64,000 bases of DNA, from the NCBI RefSeq assembly GCF_000828895.1, contig NZ_AP014568.1, positions 595,699-659,698 of the forward strand, given 5' to 3'. Below the pieces are notes generated by a model. The model saw only the letters and a list, made by a program, of their open reading frames with translations. It searched no databases and was not told the origin of the DNA. The stretch comes from Serpentinimonas raichei. GTDB taxonomy: Bacteria; Pseudomonadota; Gammaproteobacteria; Burkholderiales; Burkholderiaceae_C. Shown piece by piece: positions 29,681 to 44,462 of the stretch. Positions within the stretch are counted from its first letter, which is position 1, and each line of letters opens with the position of its first letter. Both the position numbers and the translations under genes were made by a program.

Positions 29681-29710
29681 TTGGCACACCCCGGCCCCGC
29701 TTCGTACAAT
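29681..29710 (+). promoter_or_regulatory. Promoter giving a probable leaderless mRNA
   Basis: TTGGCA (29681-29686) and TACAAT (29705-29710) are 18 nt apart. The expected start of transcription, 7-8 nt after the -10, coincides with the ATG at 29718, so the transcript would have almost no 5' leader. Confidence 0.65.
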
Positions 29711-29717
29711 CGCAACC

Positions 29718-30242
29718 ATGAGCATTTACCAACTCGACGACGCACAACCCCAAGTCCACCCCAGCGCCTTCGTGGCCGATGGCGCGCAGGTGATCGGTCA
29801 AGTCAGCCTGGGGGCTGAGGCCAGTGTCTGGTTTGGCTGCGTGATCCGCGGCGACACCGAGGCCATCGCCATCGGCGCGGGCAGCAACATCCAAGACGCC
29901 AGCGTGCTGCACGCCGACTACGGCTTCCCGCTGCAGGTGGGCGAGCGCGTGACGGTGGGGCACCAAGTGATGCTGCACGGCTGCACCATAGGCGACGAAT
30001 CGCTGATCGGCATCGGGGCGGTGGTGCTCAACGGGGCGCGCATCGGCAAACACTGCCTGGTGGGGGCGGGCGCGCTGGTCACCGAAGGCAAAGAATTCCC
30101 CGACGGTTCGCTGATTCTGGGTAGCCCGGCCAAGGTGGTGCGCACGCTGACACCAGAGCAGATCGAGGGCCTGCGCCAGAGCGCGCAGCACTACATAGCC
30201 AACGCGCGCCGCTACCGCAGCGGTCTGCGCAAGCTCGCCTAA
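29718..30242 (+). CDS. Gamma-carbonic anhydrase-like hexapeptide protein (YrdA family)
   Basis: 174 aa. It has the left-handed beta-helix fold, with repeats around [26 protein letters not shown] and [22 protein letters not shown]. The three metal-binding His positions of the family are seen in VLHAD, VGHQ and MLHGC. Relatives are trimeric Zn/Fe proteins with weak or unknown carbonic-anhydrase activity. The ATG lies directly at the predicted transcription start, with no Shine-Dalgarno. hslO follows after 16 bp. Confidence 0.9.
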   Translation: MSIYQLDDAQPQVHPSAFVADGAQVIGQVSLGAEASVWFGCVIRGDTEAIAIGAGSNIQDASVLHADYGFPLQVGERVTVGHQVMLHGCTIGDESLIGIGAVVLNGARIGKHCLVGAGALVTEGKEFPDGSLILGSPAKVVRTLTPEQIEGLRQSAQHYIANARRYRSGLRKLA

Positions 30243-30258
30243 ACCGGGTAGCGCAACC

Positions 30259-31242
30259 GTGTCCGACGAACTGCATAAGTTTTTATTCGAGGGCCTGCCG
30301 GTGCGCGGCCTGCTGGTGCGCTTGGGCGCGAGCTGGCAGGAGCTGCTGCGCCGCCACGCCGAGGCCGGTGGCTACCCGGCGCCGGTTTCCGATCTGCTGG
30401 GTCAGATGTGTGCCGCCGCCGTGCTGCTGCAGGGCAACATCAAGTTCAACGGGGCGCTGCAACTGCAGATTCAGGGCGATGGGCCGCTGCGGCTGGCGGT
30501 CGCCGAAGTGGGGCCGGATTTTGCCTTTCGTGCCACGGCACAGGTGCAGGGCGAGGTTCCCGAGGGCGCGCTCTTGAGCGAGCTGGTGAACCGGCACCGG
30601 CGCGGGCGCTGCGCAATCACGCTCGATCCGCAAGACCGGCTGCCGGGCCAGCAGCCGTATCAGGGCGTGGTGGCGCTCAGCGGCGCCGATGGGCAGCCCT
30701 TCGAGCGCCTGAGCGAGGTGCTGGAGCACTACATGCAGCAAAGCGAGCAGCTCGACACCAAGCTGGTGCTGGCCGCCGACGCGCATTGCGCCGCCGGACT
30801 GCTGATCCAGCGCCTGCCGCCCTCGGCCGAGGCGCACTTGAGCGGCCAGGCGGCGGCACAGGCGCGGGCCCAAGCACGGGAGCAAAGCGACGACTACCCG
30901 CGCATCGCCACGCTGGCGGCGAGCTTGCAGCCCGTCGAGCTGCTGCGGCTCGACACTGACACGCTGCTGCACCGCCTGTTCTGGCAGGAGCCGCTGCTGC
31001 GCTTGCAAGAACCCGGCGGCCCGAAGCAGCCGCGTTTTGCTTGCAGTTGCTCGCGCGAGCGCGTGGCGGCGATGTTGCGCAGCTTGGGCGCGGCCGAGGT
31101 GGATTCGATGCTGGCCGAGCGGGCGCAGGTCGAGATCGGCTGCGAGTTCTGCGGCGCACAGTACCGTTTCGATGCGGTGGATGCGGCGCAGGCGCTGCTC
31201 GAACAGCCGGTGCTGGCTGGTGCGGCGGCGCGCTTGCAGTAG
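30259..31242 (+). CDS. hslO: Hsp33 redox-regulated chaperonin
   Basis: 327 aa, GTG start. The N-terminal domain (HKFLFEGLPVRGLLVRL) holds the dimerisation and substrate-binding parts. The C-terminal redox switch is CSCSRERV and CEFCGAQY, the CxC and CxxC pairs that bind zinc when reduced. Oxidation releases zinc and activates holdase function under oxidative heat stress. It is slightly longer than E. coli Hsp33 (292 aa), mostly through loops. It is probably cotranscribed with the upstream hexapeptide gene. Confidence 0.95.
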   Translation: MSDELHKFLFEGLPVRGLLVRLGASWQELLRRHAEAGGYPAPVSDLLGQMCAAAVLLQGNIKFNGALQLQIQGDGPLRLAVAEVGPDFAFRATAQVQGEVPEGALLSELVNRHRRGRCAITLDPQDRLPGQQPYQGVVALSGADGQPFERLSEVLEHYMQQSEQLDTKLVLAADAHCAAGLLIQRLPPSAEAHLSGQAAAQARAQAREQSDDYPRIATLAASLQPVELLRLDTDTLLHRLFWQEPLLRLQEPGGPKQPRFACSCSRERVAAMLRSLGAAEVDSMLAERAQVEIGCEFCGAQYRFDAVDAAQALLEQPVLAGAAARLQ

Positions 31243-31286
31243 CGCGGGTTGGGGTGGCTTGTTGGGGTAAGTCACTAGCCCAATCA

Positions 31287-31300
31287 GCCCCTTGAGGGGC
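31287..31300 (+). terminator. Weak hairpin after hslO
   Basis: GCCCC pairs with GGGGC around TTGA 45 bp past the hslO stop. A short A-run rather than a T-run follows, so it may be a weak terminator on the plus strand only. Confidence 0.25.
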
Positions 31301-31332
31301 AGAAAAAGCGGCTGCGCGGGGCCTGTCCTGCC

Positions 31333-31338
31333 TACAAT
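31333..31338 (+). promoter_or_regulatory. TACAAT -10 element before the broken binding-protein gene
   Basis: TACAAT lies 35 bp before the ATG at 31374, and a GGAG ribosome site sits in between. No convincing -35 is present at 16-18 nt. Confidence 0.4.
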
Positions 31339-31373
31339 GGGCTGCACTTTCATTTGCGCAGGAGACACCCACC

Positions 31374-32351
31374 ATGCAACGCCGATCACTCCTAGGAGCC
31401 GCTGGGCTCGCCGCTTCCCTGCTCGCCGCCAGTGGCAGCGCTTAGGCGCGCACCTACCCGACGCGCTCGGTGCGCCTGATTGTTCCCTTTGCGCCCGGCG
31501 GGCCGACCGACATCGTGGCGCGCATCATCTCGGAGCCGCTGTCGCAGTTGCTGGGGCAGCCGGTGGTGGTGGACAACCGCGCCGGTGCGGGCGGCATGAT
31601 TGGGGCCACCGAGATCGCGCGCGCCACCCCGGACGGCTACACGCTGGGCGTGGCCACGGTTTCCACGGTGGCCGCCAACCCGGCCTTCAACCCGCGCACC
31701 CCCTACCACCCGATCAACGACTTCACGCCCATCACCAACATCGCCGCCGCGCCCAGCGTGTTCGCGGTGCACCCCTCGTTTGCGGGGCGCGACTTCGCCT
31801 CGTTCCTGCGCGAAATTCGGGCCGCGCCCGGCCGCTTCTCTTACGCCACCTCGGGCACGGGCAGCATCAACCACATTCTGGTCGAACTGTTCGAGTCCGA
31901 AACCCGCACCTTCATGGTGCACATTCCCTACCGTGGCACCGGCCCGGCGCTGGTGGATGTGGTGGCCGGCCATGTGCCGATCATTTTTGGCGACCTGCCC
32001 TCGGCGCTGCCGCACATCCAAGCGGGCCGGCTGGTGCCGATCGTGGTGGCGGCGGATCGGCGCACGGCGCAACTGCCCAATGTGCCGACCTTTGCCGAAG
32101 TGGGCTTGCCGCGTGTCAACCGCATGGCCTTCTTTGGCCTGCACGGCCCGCGCGGTTTGCCGCGCGAGGTGGTCGAGCGCGTCCACAGCGCGACCATGCG
32201 CGTGCTGGCCGACCCGACAATCCGCCGGCGCATCGAGGACACCGGCCTGGTGATCGTGGGCAACACGCCGGAGCAGTTTGCCGAACAAACCCGGCTCGAG
32301 TTCGAGCTCTACCAAGGCGTGGTGCAACGCGCCGGATTGAAGCCGGATTGA
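31374..32351 (+). pseudogene. Bug-type (TctC) solute-binding protein with an in-frame TAG in the signal peptide
   Basis: The gene starts with a good ribosome site and the signal peptide MQRRSLLGAAGLAASLLAAS, but codon 24 is TAG (31443-31445). Reading through, the frame continues 302 codons with the full Bug family pattern: YPTRSVRLIVPFAPGGPTD, VDNRAGAGG, NHILVELF, VPIVVAADRR and VPTFAEVGL. If the TAG were TGG the cleavage site would read AWA-RTYP, an ideal AxA site. Such receptors bind organic acids for tripartite tricarboxylate transporters. It is either a recent pseudogene, a sequencing error, or recoded; a restart at GTG 31470 would lack export. Confidence 0.8.
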
Positions 32352-32385
32352 TGCCACCACCGGGCCACACGCGCGGCGGGGTGGC

Positions 32386-32742
32386 TCAGTTGCTGCGGCT
32401 GATTGGTGCAGCCTGAGCCGGGGCCTCCGGGGCCAAGGAACTGGGTTCTGCCCCCGCTGCCGCTTCGGGGCGCCGGATCTGCACAAAAATTTCGTTCGGT
32501 CGCACCAAGCCGAGCTGGTGCCGCGCCACTTCTTCGATCATCTCCAGCCCCTCTTGCAGGTCGCGCACCTCGCTGCCGAGTTCGGCATTGCGCTGGCGCG
32601 CCGCCTCGTTGGTGGCTTCTTGCAGGTGCAGGCGCTCGCGCAGCTCGCGCACCTGAGGCACGCCGCCACGGCCAAACCAGAGCTGCGCCTGCACCAGCAG
32701 CAGCAGGGCGGCCAGCAACAGGGCAACGGTGCGGGCGCTCAT
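32386..32742 (-). CDS. ftsB: Cell-division protein FtsB
   Basis: 118 aa. A single TM helix near the N-terminus (ARTVALLLAALLLLVQAQLWFG) is followed by a periplasmic leucine-zipper-like coiled coil (LRERLHLQEATNEAARQRNAEL) and the conserved GLEMIEEVARHQLGLVRPNEIFV. FtsB joins FtsL and FtsQ in the divisome. The C-terminal Ala/Pro/Ser-rich tail is longer than in E. coli (103 aa). It lies directly after eno, the standard betaproteobacterial and gammaproteobacterial order. Confidence 0.93.
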   Translation of the reverse strand: MSARTVALLLAALLLLVQAQLWFGRGGVPQVRELRERLHLQEATNEAARQRNAELGSEVRDLQEGLEMIEEVARHQLGLVRPNEIFVQIRRPEAAAGAEPSSLAPEAPAQAAPISRSN

Positions 32743-32762
32743 GGCCGCCGTGGAGGCATGGT

Positions 32763-34061
<1,299 letters not shown>

Positions 34062-34096
34062 TTAGAAAAAGTCGAAACTGGGGGTTTGGGCGGCGC

Positions 34097-34387
34097 CTAC
34101 ACGCCTTCGACGGCGATCATGCGGATCGAGCCGGCCCCGGCGCGCGCTTGCCGCGCCTGGGTGTAGGTGGCGCTGTCGTAGTAGGCGCGCGCGGCGGCCA
34201 GGCTGGGGAATTTGAGCACCACGATGCGCTGCGGCACCCAGCCGCCTTCGAGCGGATCGACCAGGCCACCGCGCACCAGCACCTCGGCCCCGTGCTCTTG
34301 CATGGCGCGGCTGCTCCATTCGCGATAGACCTTCATTTGTTCTTCGTTGCTGATGGTGACGTCGGCGATCAGGTAGGCGTGTGGCAT
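34097..34387 (-). CDS. DUF1330 domain protein
   Basis: 96 aa. The pattern AYLIADVTISNEEQMKVYREWS, then RIVVLKFPSLAAARAYYDS and the C-terminal MIAVEGV is that of DUF1330, a ferredoxin-like dimeric alpha/beta-barrel fold related to ABM-type domains. Biochemical function is not established. It lies between kdsA and eno; its presence there suggests cotranscription only. Confidence 0.85.
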   Translation of the reverse strand: MPHAYLIADVTISNEEQMKVYREWSSRAMQEHGAEVLVRGGLVDPLEGGWVPQRIVVLKFPSLAAARAYYDSATYTQARQARAGAGSIRMIAVEGV

Positions 34388-34408
34388 GGTGTGGCTGGGG
34401 GCTGTGTT

Positions 34409-35266
<858 letters not shown>

Positions 35267-35272
35267 GGTGGA

Positions 35273-39018
<3,746 letters not shown>

Positions 39019-39022
<4 letters not shown>

Positions 39023-39939
39023 GCTGGGGCCCCGTGGGTGGGGTCGGTGAGGGTGGATTGCCAGATTTCCAGCGCCGCGCGTGTGAGCAGCAGCACCGCA
39101 TCGGGGCCGGCGCTGGTGTGCAGCCAGTGCGCCGGCAGGTCGGGGAAGGCGCGCTCGAAGTGGGCGCGTTCGTGGCCGATTTCCAGCACCAGCACGCCCT
39201 CGGGGTGCAGGTGCGCGGCGGCTTGTGCCAGCAGGCTGCGGATGAAGTCCATGCCGTCGGTGCCGCCGTCTAGCGCCAGCGGCGGTTCGGCGCGGAACTC
39301 GGGCGGCAGCGCCTCCATGCTGGCGCGGCAGACGTAGGGCGGGTTGCACAGGATCAGGTCGTAGCGCTCGGGCAGGGCGGCCCAGCCGTCGGACTCGATC
39401 AGGCGCACACGCGCTGTCAAGCCGTGCTGCTCCACGTTGATGCGCGCCACCGCCAGCGCGGCGGGGGACAGGTCGGCGGCATCGACTTGCACCTCGGGCC
39501 AGGCCAGCGCGGCCAACACCGCCAGGCTGGCGTTGCCAGTGCACAGGTCGAGCACGCGCCGGGTGTGCTCGCCCAGCCAGTCATCGAGGCAATCGGCCCC
39601 TTCGGCGGCGGCGATCAGCTCGGCGATCAGGCTGCGCGGCACGATGCTGCGCTCATCGACATAAAACGGCACGCCCTGCAGCCACGCCTGGCGCGTGAGG
39701 TAGGCGGCGGGCTGGCGCGAGCGGATGCGCTGCTCGATCAAATCCAGCACGGCTTGCACCTGCGCCGGCTCGATCGGCTGCCCGGCCAGCGCGGCCAGAT
39801 CGCTGTCAGGCGGCAGGCCGAGCCGCCACAGCAGCAGCCAGGCGGCTTCGTCGTGGGCATTGGTGCTGCCTTGGCCGTAGGCCAAGGGGGCGGCTTGCAG
39901 GCGCGCGCGGGCGGTCTCGAACAGTTCGATCAGGGTCAT
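39019..39939 (-). CDS. prmB: Ribosomal protein L3 glutamine methyltransferase PrmB
   Basis: 306 aa from the ATG at 39939. It is a class I SAM-dependent methyltransferase with VLDLCTGNASLAVLAA (SAM loop), VDAADLSPAALAVA and the catalytic NPPY motif in LILCNPPYV. The preceding RQPAAYLTRQAWLQGVPFYVDERSIVPRS block distinguishes PrmB, which methylates Gln of L3, from PrmC. The frame opens 12 residues earlier, but that part is not conserved. It is coupled to yheS. Confidence 0.92.
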
Positions 39940-40023
39940 GAAGCATGCGGTGGGGCTGGGGCCTGGCAGGGCCAACAGCCGATTTTAGAGTGCCCCAGAC
40001 GGGCGCGGAACCGAAGGGACGGA

Positions 40024-43000
40024 TTAGGCGGGTTGCCTGGTCTCGAGGGGCAGGGCTGCGGAGGGCGCAGGGGAGGGCGCCGCTGCCCAAGCCGGGTCGG
40101 GCTTCCAGTGCGCCACCCAGTCGGGAATCTGCTCGGCGGGCATGGGCCGGGCGATGGCGTAGCCTTGGCCGTGCACGCAGCCCAGGCGCAGCAGCATTTG
40201 GGCGTGGGCCGAGGTTTCCACCCCTTCGGCGATCACCAGCCGCCCAAGCGCCTGCGCCAGCCCCAGCACGCCCTGCAAAATGGCGCTGTCGCTCGGGTCG
40301 TCGAGCATGCCGCGCACAAAGCTCTGGTCGATTTTCAGCACCTGGGTGGGCAGGTGCTTGAGGTAGGTCAGGGACGAGTAACCGGTGCCAAAGTCGTCCA
40401 GCGAGGTCAATACCCCGAGCTCGCGGCACTGGTGCAGCAGGGCGGACACGGCGCCCAGATCGCCCAGCGCGCTGGTTTCGAGCACCTCGAGCTCCAGTTG
40501 GCTGGGCTGTACCTCGGGCTGGCGAGCCAGCGCGGCGCGCAGCTTGGGAACGAAATCGGCTTGCGCCAGTTGCATGGCGTCGATGTTGACGCTCACCGGC
40601 AGGCGCAGCCCGGTGCGGTTCCAGTGGGCGATTTGTTGCAGCGCTTGCTCCAGCACCCAGTCGCCCACGTCCACCATCAGCGTTTGCTGCTCCAGCGCGG
40701 GCAAAAAAGCTCCTGGGCCGAGCAGGCCGCGCTGGGGGTGCTGCCAGCGGATCAGCGCCTCAGCTCCGATCACGGCCCCGCTGCGCATATTGACCTTGGG
40801 TTGGTAGTGGAGCACGAACTGCTGCTGTTGCAAGGCCAGCGCAATTTGCCCCAGTTCGGCGTGGCGGCTGCGCAAGCCGCGGTCGTGCTCGGCGTCGAAC
40901 AGGTGGTAGCGGTTTTTGCCGCCTTGCTTGGCAGCATACATGGCCTGGTCGGCTTGGCGCAGCAGTTGGTCGGCGTCCACCGCGTCGGCTTGGGGGTAAA
41001 AGCTCACGCCCAAGCTGGCTGTGAGGGGTTGGCCGTTACCGGCATCGGCTTCGCAGGCGGCAATGTGACTCAAGATGGCATCGAGCAAGGGCTGCGCCGC
41101 CGCCGCTTGGGGCAGGTCGGGCAGCACGGCCACGAACTCGTCGCCGCCCATGCGCGCCAGCGTGGCGTCTTCGGGCAACGCGGCCTTGAGGCGCTGGGCC
41201 AGGCGAATGAGCAACTCGTCGCCGGCGTCGGGGCCCCGGTGCTCGTTGAAGGCCTGGAAGCCGTCCAGGTCCAGATAAACCAGCGCCAATTGCCGCCCAC
41301 GGCGCAGGGCTTGCCCCATGGCCTGCTGCAGGCGGTCGGTGAGCAGGCTGCGGTTGGGCAGGCCGGTGAGGGCGTCGAACTGGCTCAGGCGCTCCAATTG
41401 ACGCTGCTGCTCGCGCAGGGCACTGAGGTCGGTCGAGATGCCGGCGTAGCCCTGCAACTCGCCTTGGGTGTCGCGCACCGGGCTGATGGTGAGCAGGCAC
41501 GGGTAGATCTCGCCGTTTTTGCGCCGGTTCCAGATCTCGCCGCGCCACAGGCCCTGCTCGCGCAAGGACTGCCACATCTGGCGGTAAAAGGCGGCGTCGT
41601 GGCGGCCAGAAGCCCACAGGCGCGGGTTCTGCCCCAGCAGATCGTCGCGGCTGTAGCCCGTCAAGCGACACTGGGCGGCGTTGAGGTCGATGAGGGTGCC
41701 GTGTGCATCGGTGATGACGATGGCGTCGTTGGCGTGCTCGAACACGCTGGCGGCGCGGCGCAGGGCCAGTGCAGCCTCTTGGCTCTCGGTCACGTCTTGG
41801 GCGGTGCCGATGGACTCGATCACCGCGCCGGCGGCGTTGCGCCGGTGCTGGCAGCGCTCGTGGATGTGGCGGATGGCGCCGTCGCTGTGGCGCACGATGC
41901 GGTGTACGATCTCGTAGTGGTCGGCACCGGCTTGCAGCGAGCCGCTGTAGGCGGCATCGACGGCGGCGCGGTCGTCTGGGTGTACGGTCTCCAGAAAGGC
42001 CGGATAGCTGGCAGCGAACTCCTGCGGCTGCAGGCCAAACAGGCGGTAGAGCTCGTCGCTCCAGTGCAGCCGCCCGGTTTCGATATCCAGCTTCCAGCAG
42101 CCGATGTGCGCCACCTGCTCCAGTTCGGCCAGCAGGGTTTGGTTCTCGCGCAACTGATGCGCGTCGTGGCTGGCCGCAATCCACAAGGCGGAGCGCTGCA
42201 GCAGCGGGCGCAGCAGATCCAACAGGGGGCGCTCGTAGCCGCCGGGGCGGTTGGCCAGCCCGATCAGGCCCACCATGGCGCCCTCGTGGTGCAGCGGTAT
42301 GCCCAGAAAGGCATCGAGCGATGGGTGACCGGGCGGCAGCCCGCCGCGGCGCGGGTCGGTGGCGGGCTGGTTGGCAAAGACCGGCTCGCCAGTGGTGAGG
42401 GCGGCACCAATGAGCGTGCGCAAATTGGTGAACTCCATGCCCTTGGGCGCCATTTCGGCCAAGTGGGCCTTGCTGGCCGCGTCCCAGGCAATATCGGTGA
42501 TGGCGTAGATTTTGAGGTAGGGCTGGCCGTCGGCAGATTGCAGCACCTCGCCGATGAAGCCGTATTCGCTGTGCGTGAGGGCAAGCAGCCGCTGCAGCAG
42601 GCCAGAAAAACCGGTTTGGCGCTCGCCTTTGTCGGGCAGGGGGGCTTGCAATTCGGACAAATCGGCAATCTGGTGCTGCAAGGCCTGCAGCTCGGCTTGC
42701 GCGCAGTCGGCCAAATCGCGCAAGGCCGCGCGCTGCGCCGGGCTGAGCAGGCGCGGGCGCTGGTCTTTGATGCACAGCATGCCCACGGTCAGGCCGCTAT
42801 CGACCCGCAAAGGCGCACCGGCGTAGTAGCGGATGTGTGGCGCGCCGGTGACCATCGGGTTGGTGGCAAAACGCGCATCCAGCAGGGTGTCGGGGACTTC
42901 AAAAATATCCGGTGCCAATATGGCGTGGCCGCAGAAAGAGATGGCGCGCTCGGTTTCGCAGACCTGCATCCCCTGGCGCGATTTGAACCACTGGCGCTCG

Positions 43001-43182
43001 GCATCCACCAAGGAAATGAGCGCGATCGGCACCTCGAACAAGGTGCGGGCCAGCCGCGTCAGGCGGTCGAAGCGTTCTTCGGCGGCGCTGTCGAGCACAC
43101 CCAGCGCGCGCAAGGCGCGCAGGCGCTCCGCTTCGTCCTCGGGCAAGGCGGGGGCGCAGTCAGAGGTGCCGACTGTGTTCAT
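40024..43182 (-). CDS. Multidomain GAF-GAF-PAS-PAS-GGDEF-EAL signalling protein
   Basis: 1052 aa from the ATG at 43182; a TTG at 43221 would add 13 residues. Order: GAF-like (about 20-165), second GAF (about 190-350), two PAS/PAC units (about 365-600), GGDEF (RMGGDEFVAVL) and EAL (GAEALIRWQHP). No TM segment is visible, so it is cytosolic. The GGDEF motif is intact but no RxxD inhibitory site precedes it. The EAL domain keeps LDDFGTGYSSL, VLKIDQSFV and IAEGVET, so c-di-GMP hydrolysis is likely. Signals for GAF/PAS are unknown. Confidence 0.9.
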   Translation of the reverse strand: MNTVGTSDCAPALPEDEAERLRALRALGVLDSAAEERFDRLTRLARTLFEVPIALISLVDAERQWFKSRQGMQVCETERAISFCGHAILAPDIFEVPDTLLDARFATNPMVTGAPHIRYYAGAPLRVDSGLTVGMLCIKDQRPRLLSPAQRAALRDLADCAQAELQALQHQIADLSELQAPLPDKGERQTGFSGLLQRLLALTHSEYGFIGEVLQSADGQPYLKIYAITDIAWDAASKAHLAEMAPKGMEFTNLRTLIGAALTTGEPVFANQPATDPRRGGLPPGHPSLDAFLGIPLHHEGAMVGLIGLANRPGGYERPLLDLLRPLLQRSALWIAASHDAHQLRENQTLLAELEQVAHIGCWKLDIETGRLHWSDELYRLFGLQPQEFAASYPAFLETVHPDDRAAVDAAYSGSLQAGADHYEIVHRIVRHSDGAIRHIHERCQHRRNAAGAVIESIGTAQDVTESQEAALALRRAASVFEHANDAIVITDAHGTLIDLNAAQCRLTGYSRDDLLGQNPRLWASGRHDAAFYRQMWQSLREQGLWRGEIWNRRKNGEIYPCLLTISPVRDTQGELQGYAGISTDLSALREQQRQLERLSQFDALTGLPNRSLLTDRLQQAMGQALRRGRQLALVYLDLDGFQAFNEHRGPDAGDELLIRLAQRLKAALPEDATLARMGGDEFVAVLPDLPQAAAAQPLLDAILSHIAACEADAGNGQPLTASLGVSFYPQADAVDADQLLRQADQAMYAAKQGGKNRYHLFDAEHDRGLRSRHAELGQIALALQQQQFVLHYQPKVNMRSGAVIGAEALIRWQHPQRGLLGPGAFLPALEQQTLMVDVGDWVLEQALQQIAHWNRTGLRLPVSVNIDAMQLAQADFVPKLRAALARQPEVQPSQLELEVLETSALGDLGAVSALLHQCRELGVLTSLDDFGTGYSSLTYLKHLPTQVLKIDQSFVRGMLDDPSDSAILQGVLGLAQALGRLVIAEGVETSAHAQMLLRLGCVHGQGYAIARPMPAEQIPDWVAHWKPDPAWAAAPSPAPSAALPLETRQPA

Positions 43183-43238
43183 GAAAGGGGGGCGGTGGTG
43201 TGCAAAATCAGTAAATGACAATCATCTGGCCTATTTTA

Positions 43239-44441
43239 TTAGGATTCCGGGGTGGCTGCCCCGGTGGGTGGCGTCGGCGCGGGCCGCCGCGCCAAGTGCT
43301 CCATGGAGCGAAGGTAGATCGCAGTCAGGGGCTCCAGTTCGGCCAGCGCCACGCATTCGTTGACTTGGTGGATGGTGGCGTTGGGCGGGCCGAGTTCGAT
43401 CACTTGCGGGCAGATGCGGGCGATGAAGCGCCCGTCGCTGGTGCCGCCGCTGGTCGAAAGCTGCGCCTGCAAGCCGGTGACCTCCCGCACGGCGGCGCGC
43501 ACCGCATCGACCAGGCTGCCCGCTGGCGTGAGAAAAGGCAGGCCCGAGAGGCTCCAATCGAGCGCGTAGTCGCGCTCGGGCTGCAGGCCGTGGCGCAGCA
43601 GCACCTCGGCCACGCGCTGCTGCAAGCCCTCGGGCGTGCTTTCGGTGCTGAAGCGAAAGTTGAAATCGAGCACCGCCGTGCCGGGGATGATGTTGCCCGC
43701 CCCGGTGCCGGCGTGCAGGTTGCTGGCCTGCCAGGCGGTGGGGGGGAAGTGCGCGTTGCCGGCGTCCCAGTGGGTGCTAGCCAGTTCGGCCAGCGCCGGG
43801 GCCAGCATATGGATGGGGTTGCGCGCCAGCTGCGGGTAGGCGATGTGGCCCTGCACCCCCTTGACGGTGAGGCGGCCGCTGAGCGAGCCGCGGCGGCCGT
43901 TCTTGATGGTGTCGCCGGTTTGGCGTTCGGCCGTGGGTTCGCCCACGATGCACCAGTCCAGCCGCTCGCCCCGGCGCTGCAGCTCGCGGCACACCACCAC
44001 GGTGCCGTCGTGGGCCGGGCCTTCTTCGTCGGAAGTGAGCAAAAAAGCCAGGTTCAGCGGCGCCTCGGGCTGCGCCGCGACAAAGGCCTCGCAGGCCACC
44101 ACCATCGCCGCCAGCGAGGCTTTCATGTCGCTGGCGCCGCGGCCGTAGAGCTTGCCTTCGCGCACGCTGGGGGTGAAGGGGTCGCTGGCCCAGCGCTCCC
44201 GTGCGCCGGTAGGCACCACGTCGGTGTGGCCGGCCCAGACCAGGGTCGGGGCCGCGGGGCTGGTGCTGCGTTTGGCCCACAGGTTGCTCACGCGCCACTC
44301 GGGTGGGCCGCTGTCGATGCGCTCGCACACAAAGCCCAGCGCTTGGAGGCGCTCGGCGATCAGATCTAGGCAGCCGGCGTCGGCCGGGCTGATGGAGGGG
44401 CGGGCGATCAGTTCTTGGGTCAGGTGCTGGGTGGGGTGCAT
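43239..44441 (-). CDS. dapE: Succinyl-diaminopimelate desuccinylase
   Basis: 400 aa M20 metallopeptidase. It removes succinate from N-succinyl-LL-diaminopimelate in the lysine/meso-DAP pathway. [11 protein letters not shown] carries the first zinc His and Asp, the catalytic Glu lies in TSDEEGPA, and [11 protein letters not shown] is the conserved C-terminal histidine-free substrate loop. It is slightly longer than E. coli DapE (375 aa). It follows the PilU-type ATPase gene by 21 bp in a dapD-pilU-dapE run. Confidence 0.95.
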   Translation of the reverse strand: MHPTQHLTQELIARPSISPADAGCLDLIAERLQALGFVCERIDSGPPEWRVSNLWAKRSTSPAAPTLVWAGHTDVVPTGARERWASDPFTPSVREGKLYGRGASDMKASLAAMVVACEAFVAAQPEAPLNLAFLLTSDEEGPAHDGTVVVCRELQRRGERLDWCIVGEPTAERQTGDTIKNGRRGSLSGRLTVKGVQGHIAYPQLARNPIHMLAPALAELASTHWDAGNAHFPPTAWQASNLHAGTGAGNIIPGTAVLDFNFRFSTESTPEGLQQRVAEVLLRHGLQPERDYALDWSLSGLPFLTPAGSLVDAVRAAVREVTGLQAQLSTSGGTSDGRFIARICPQVIELGPPNATIHQVNECVALAELEPLTAIYLRSMEHLARRPAPTPPTGAATPES

Positions 44442-44462
44442 GGTCGCAAAGGGGGTTCGACT

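Noticed and set aside
39424..43218. A 1264-codon plus-strand open frame opposite the GGDEF/EAL and prmB genes
   Set aside because: It has no domain motifs, low-complexity composition and mirrors strong minus-strand genes. In DNA this GC-rich, antisense frames stay open by chance.
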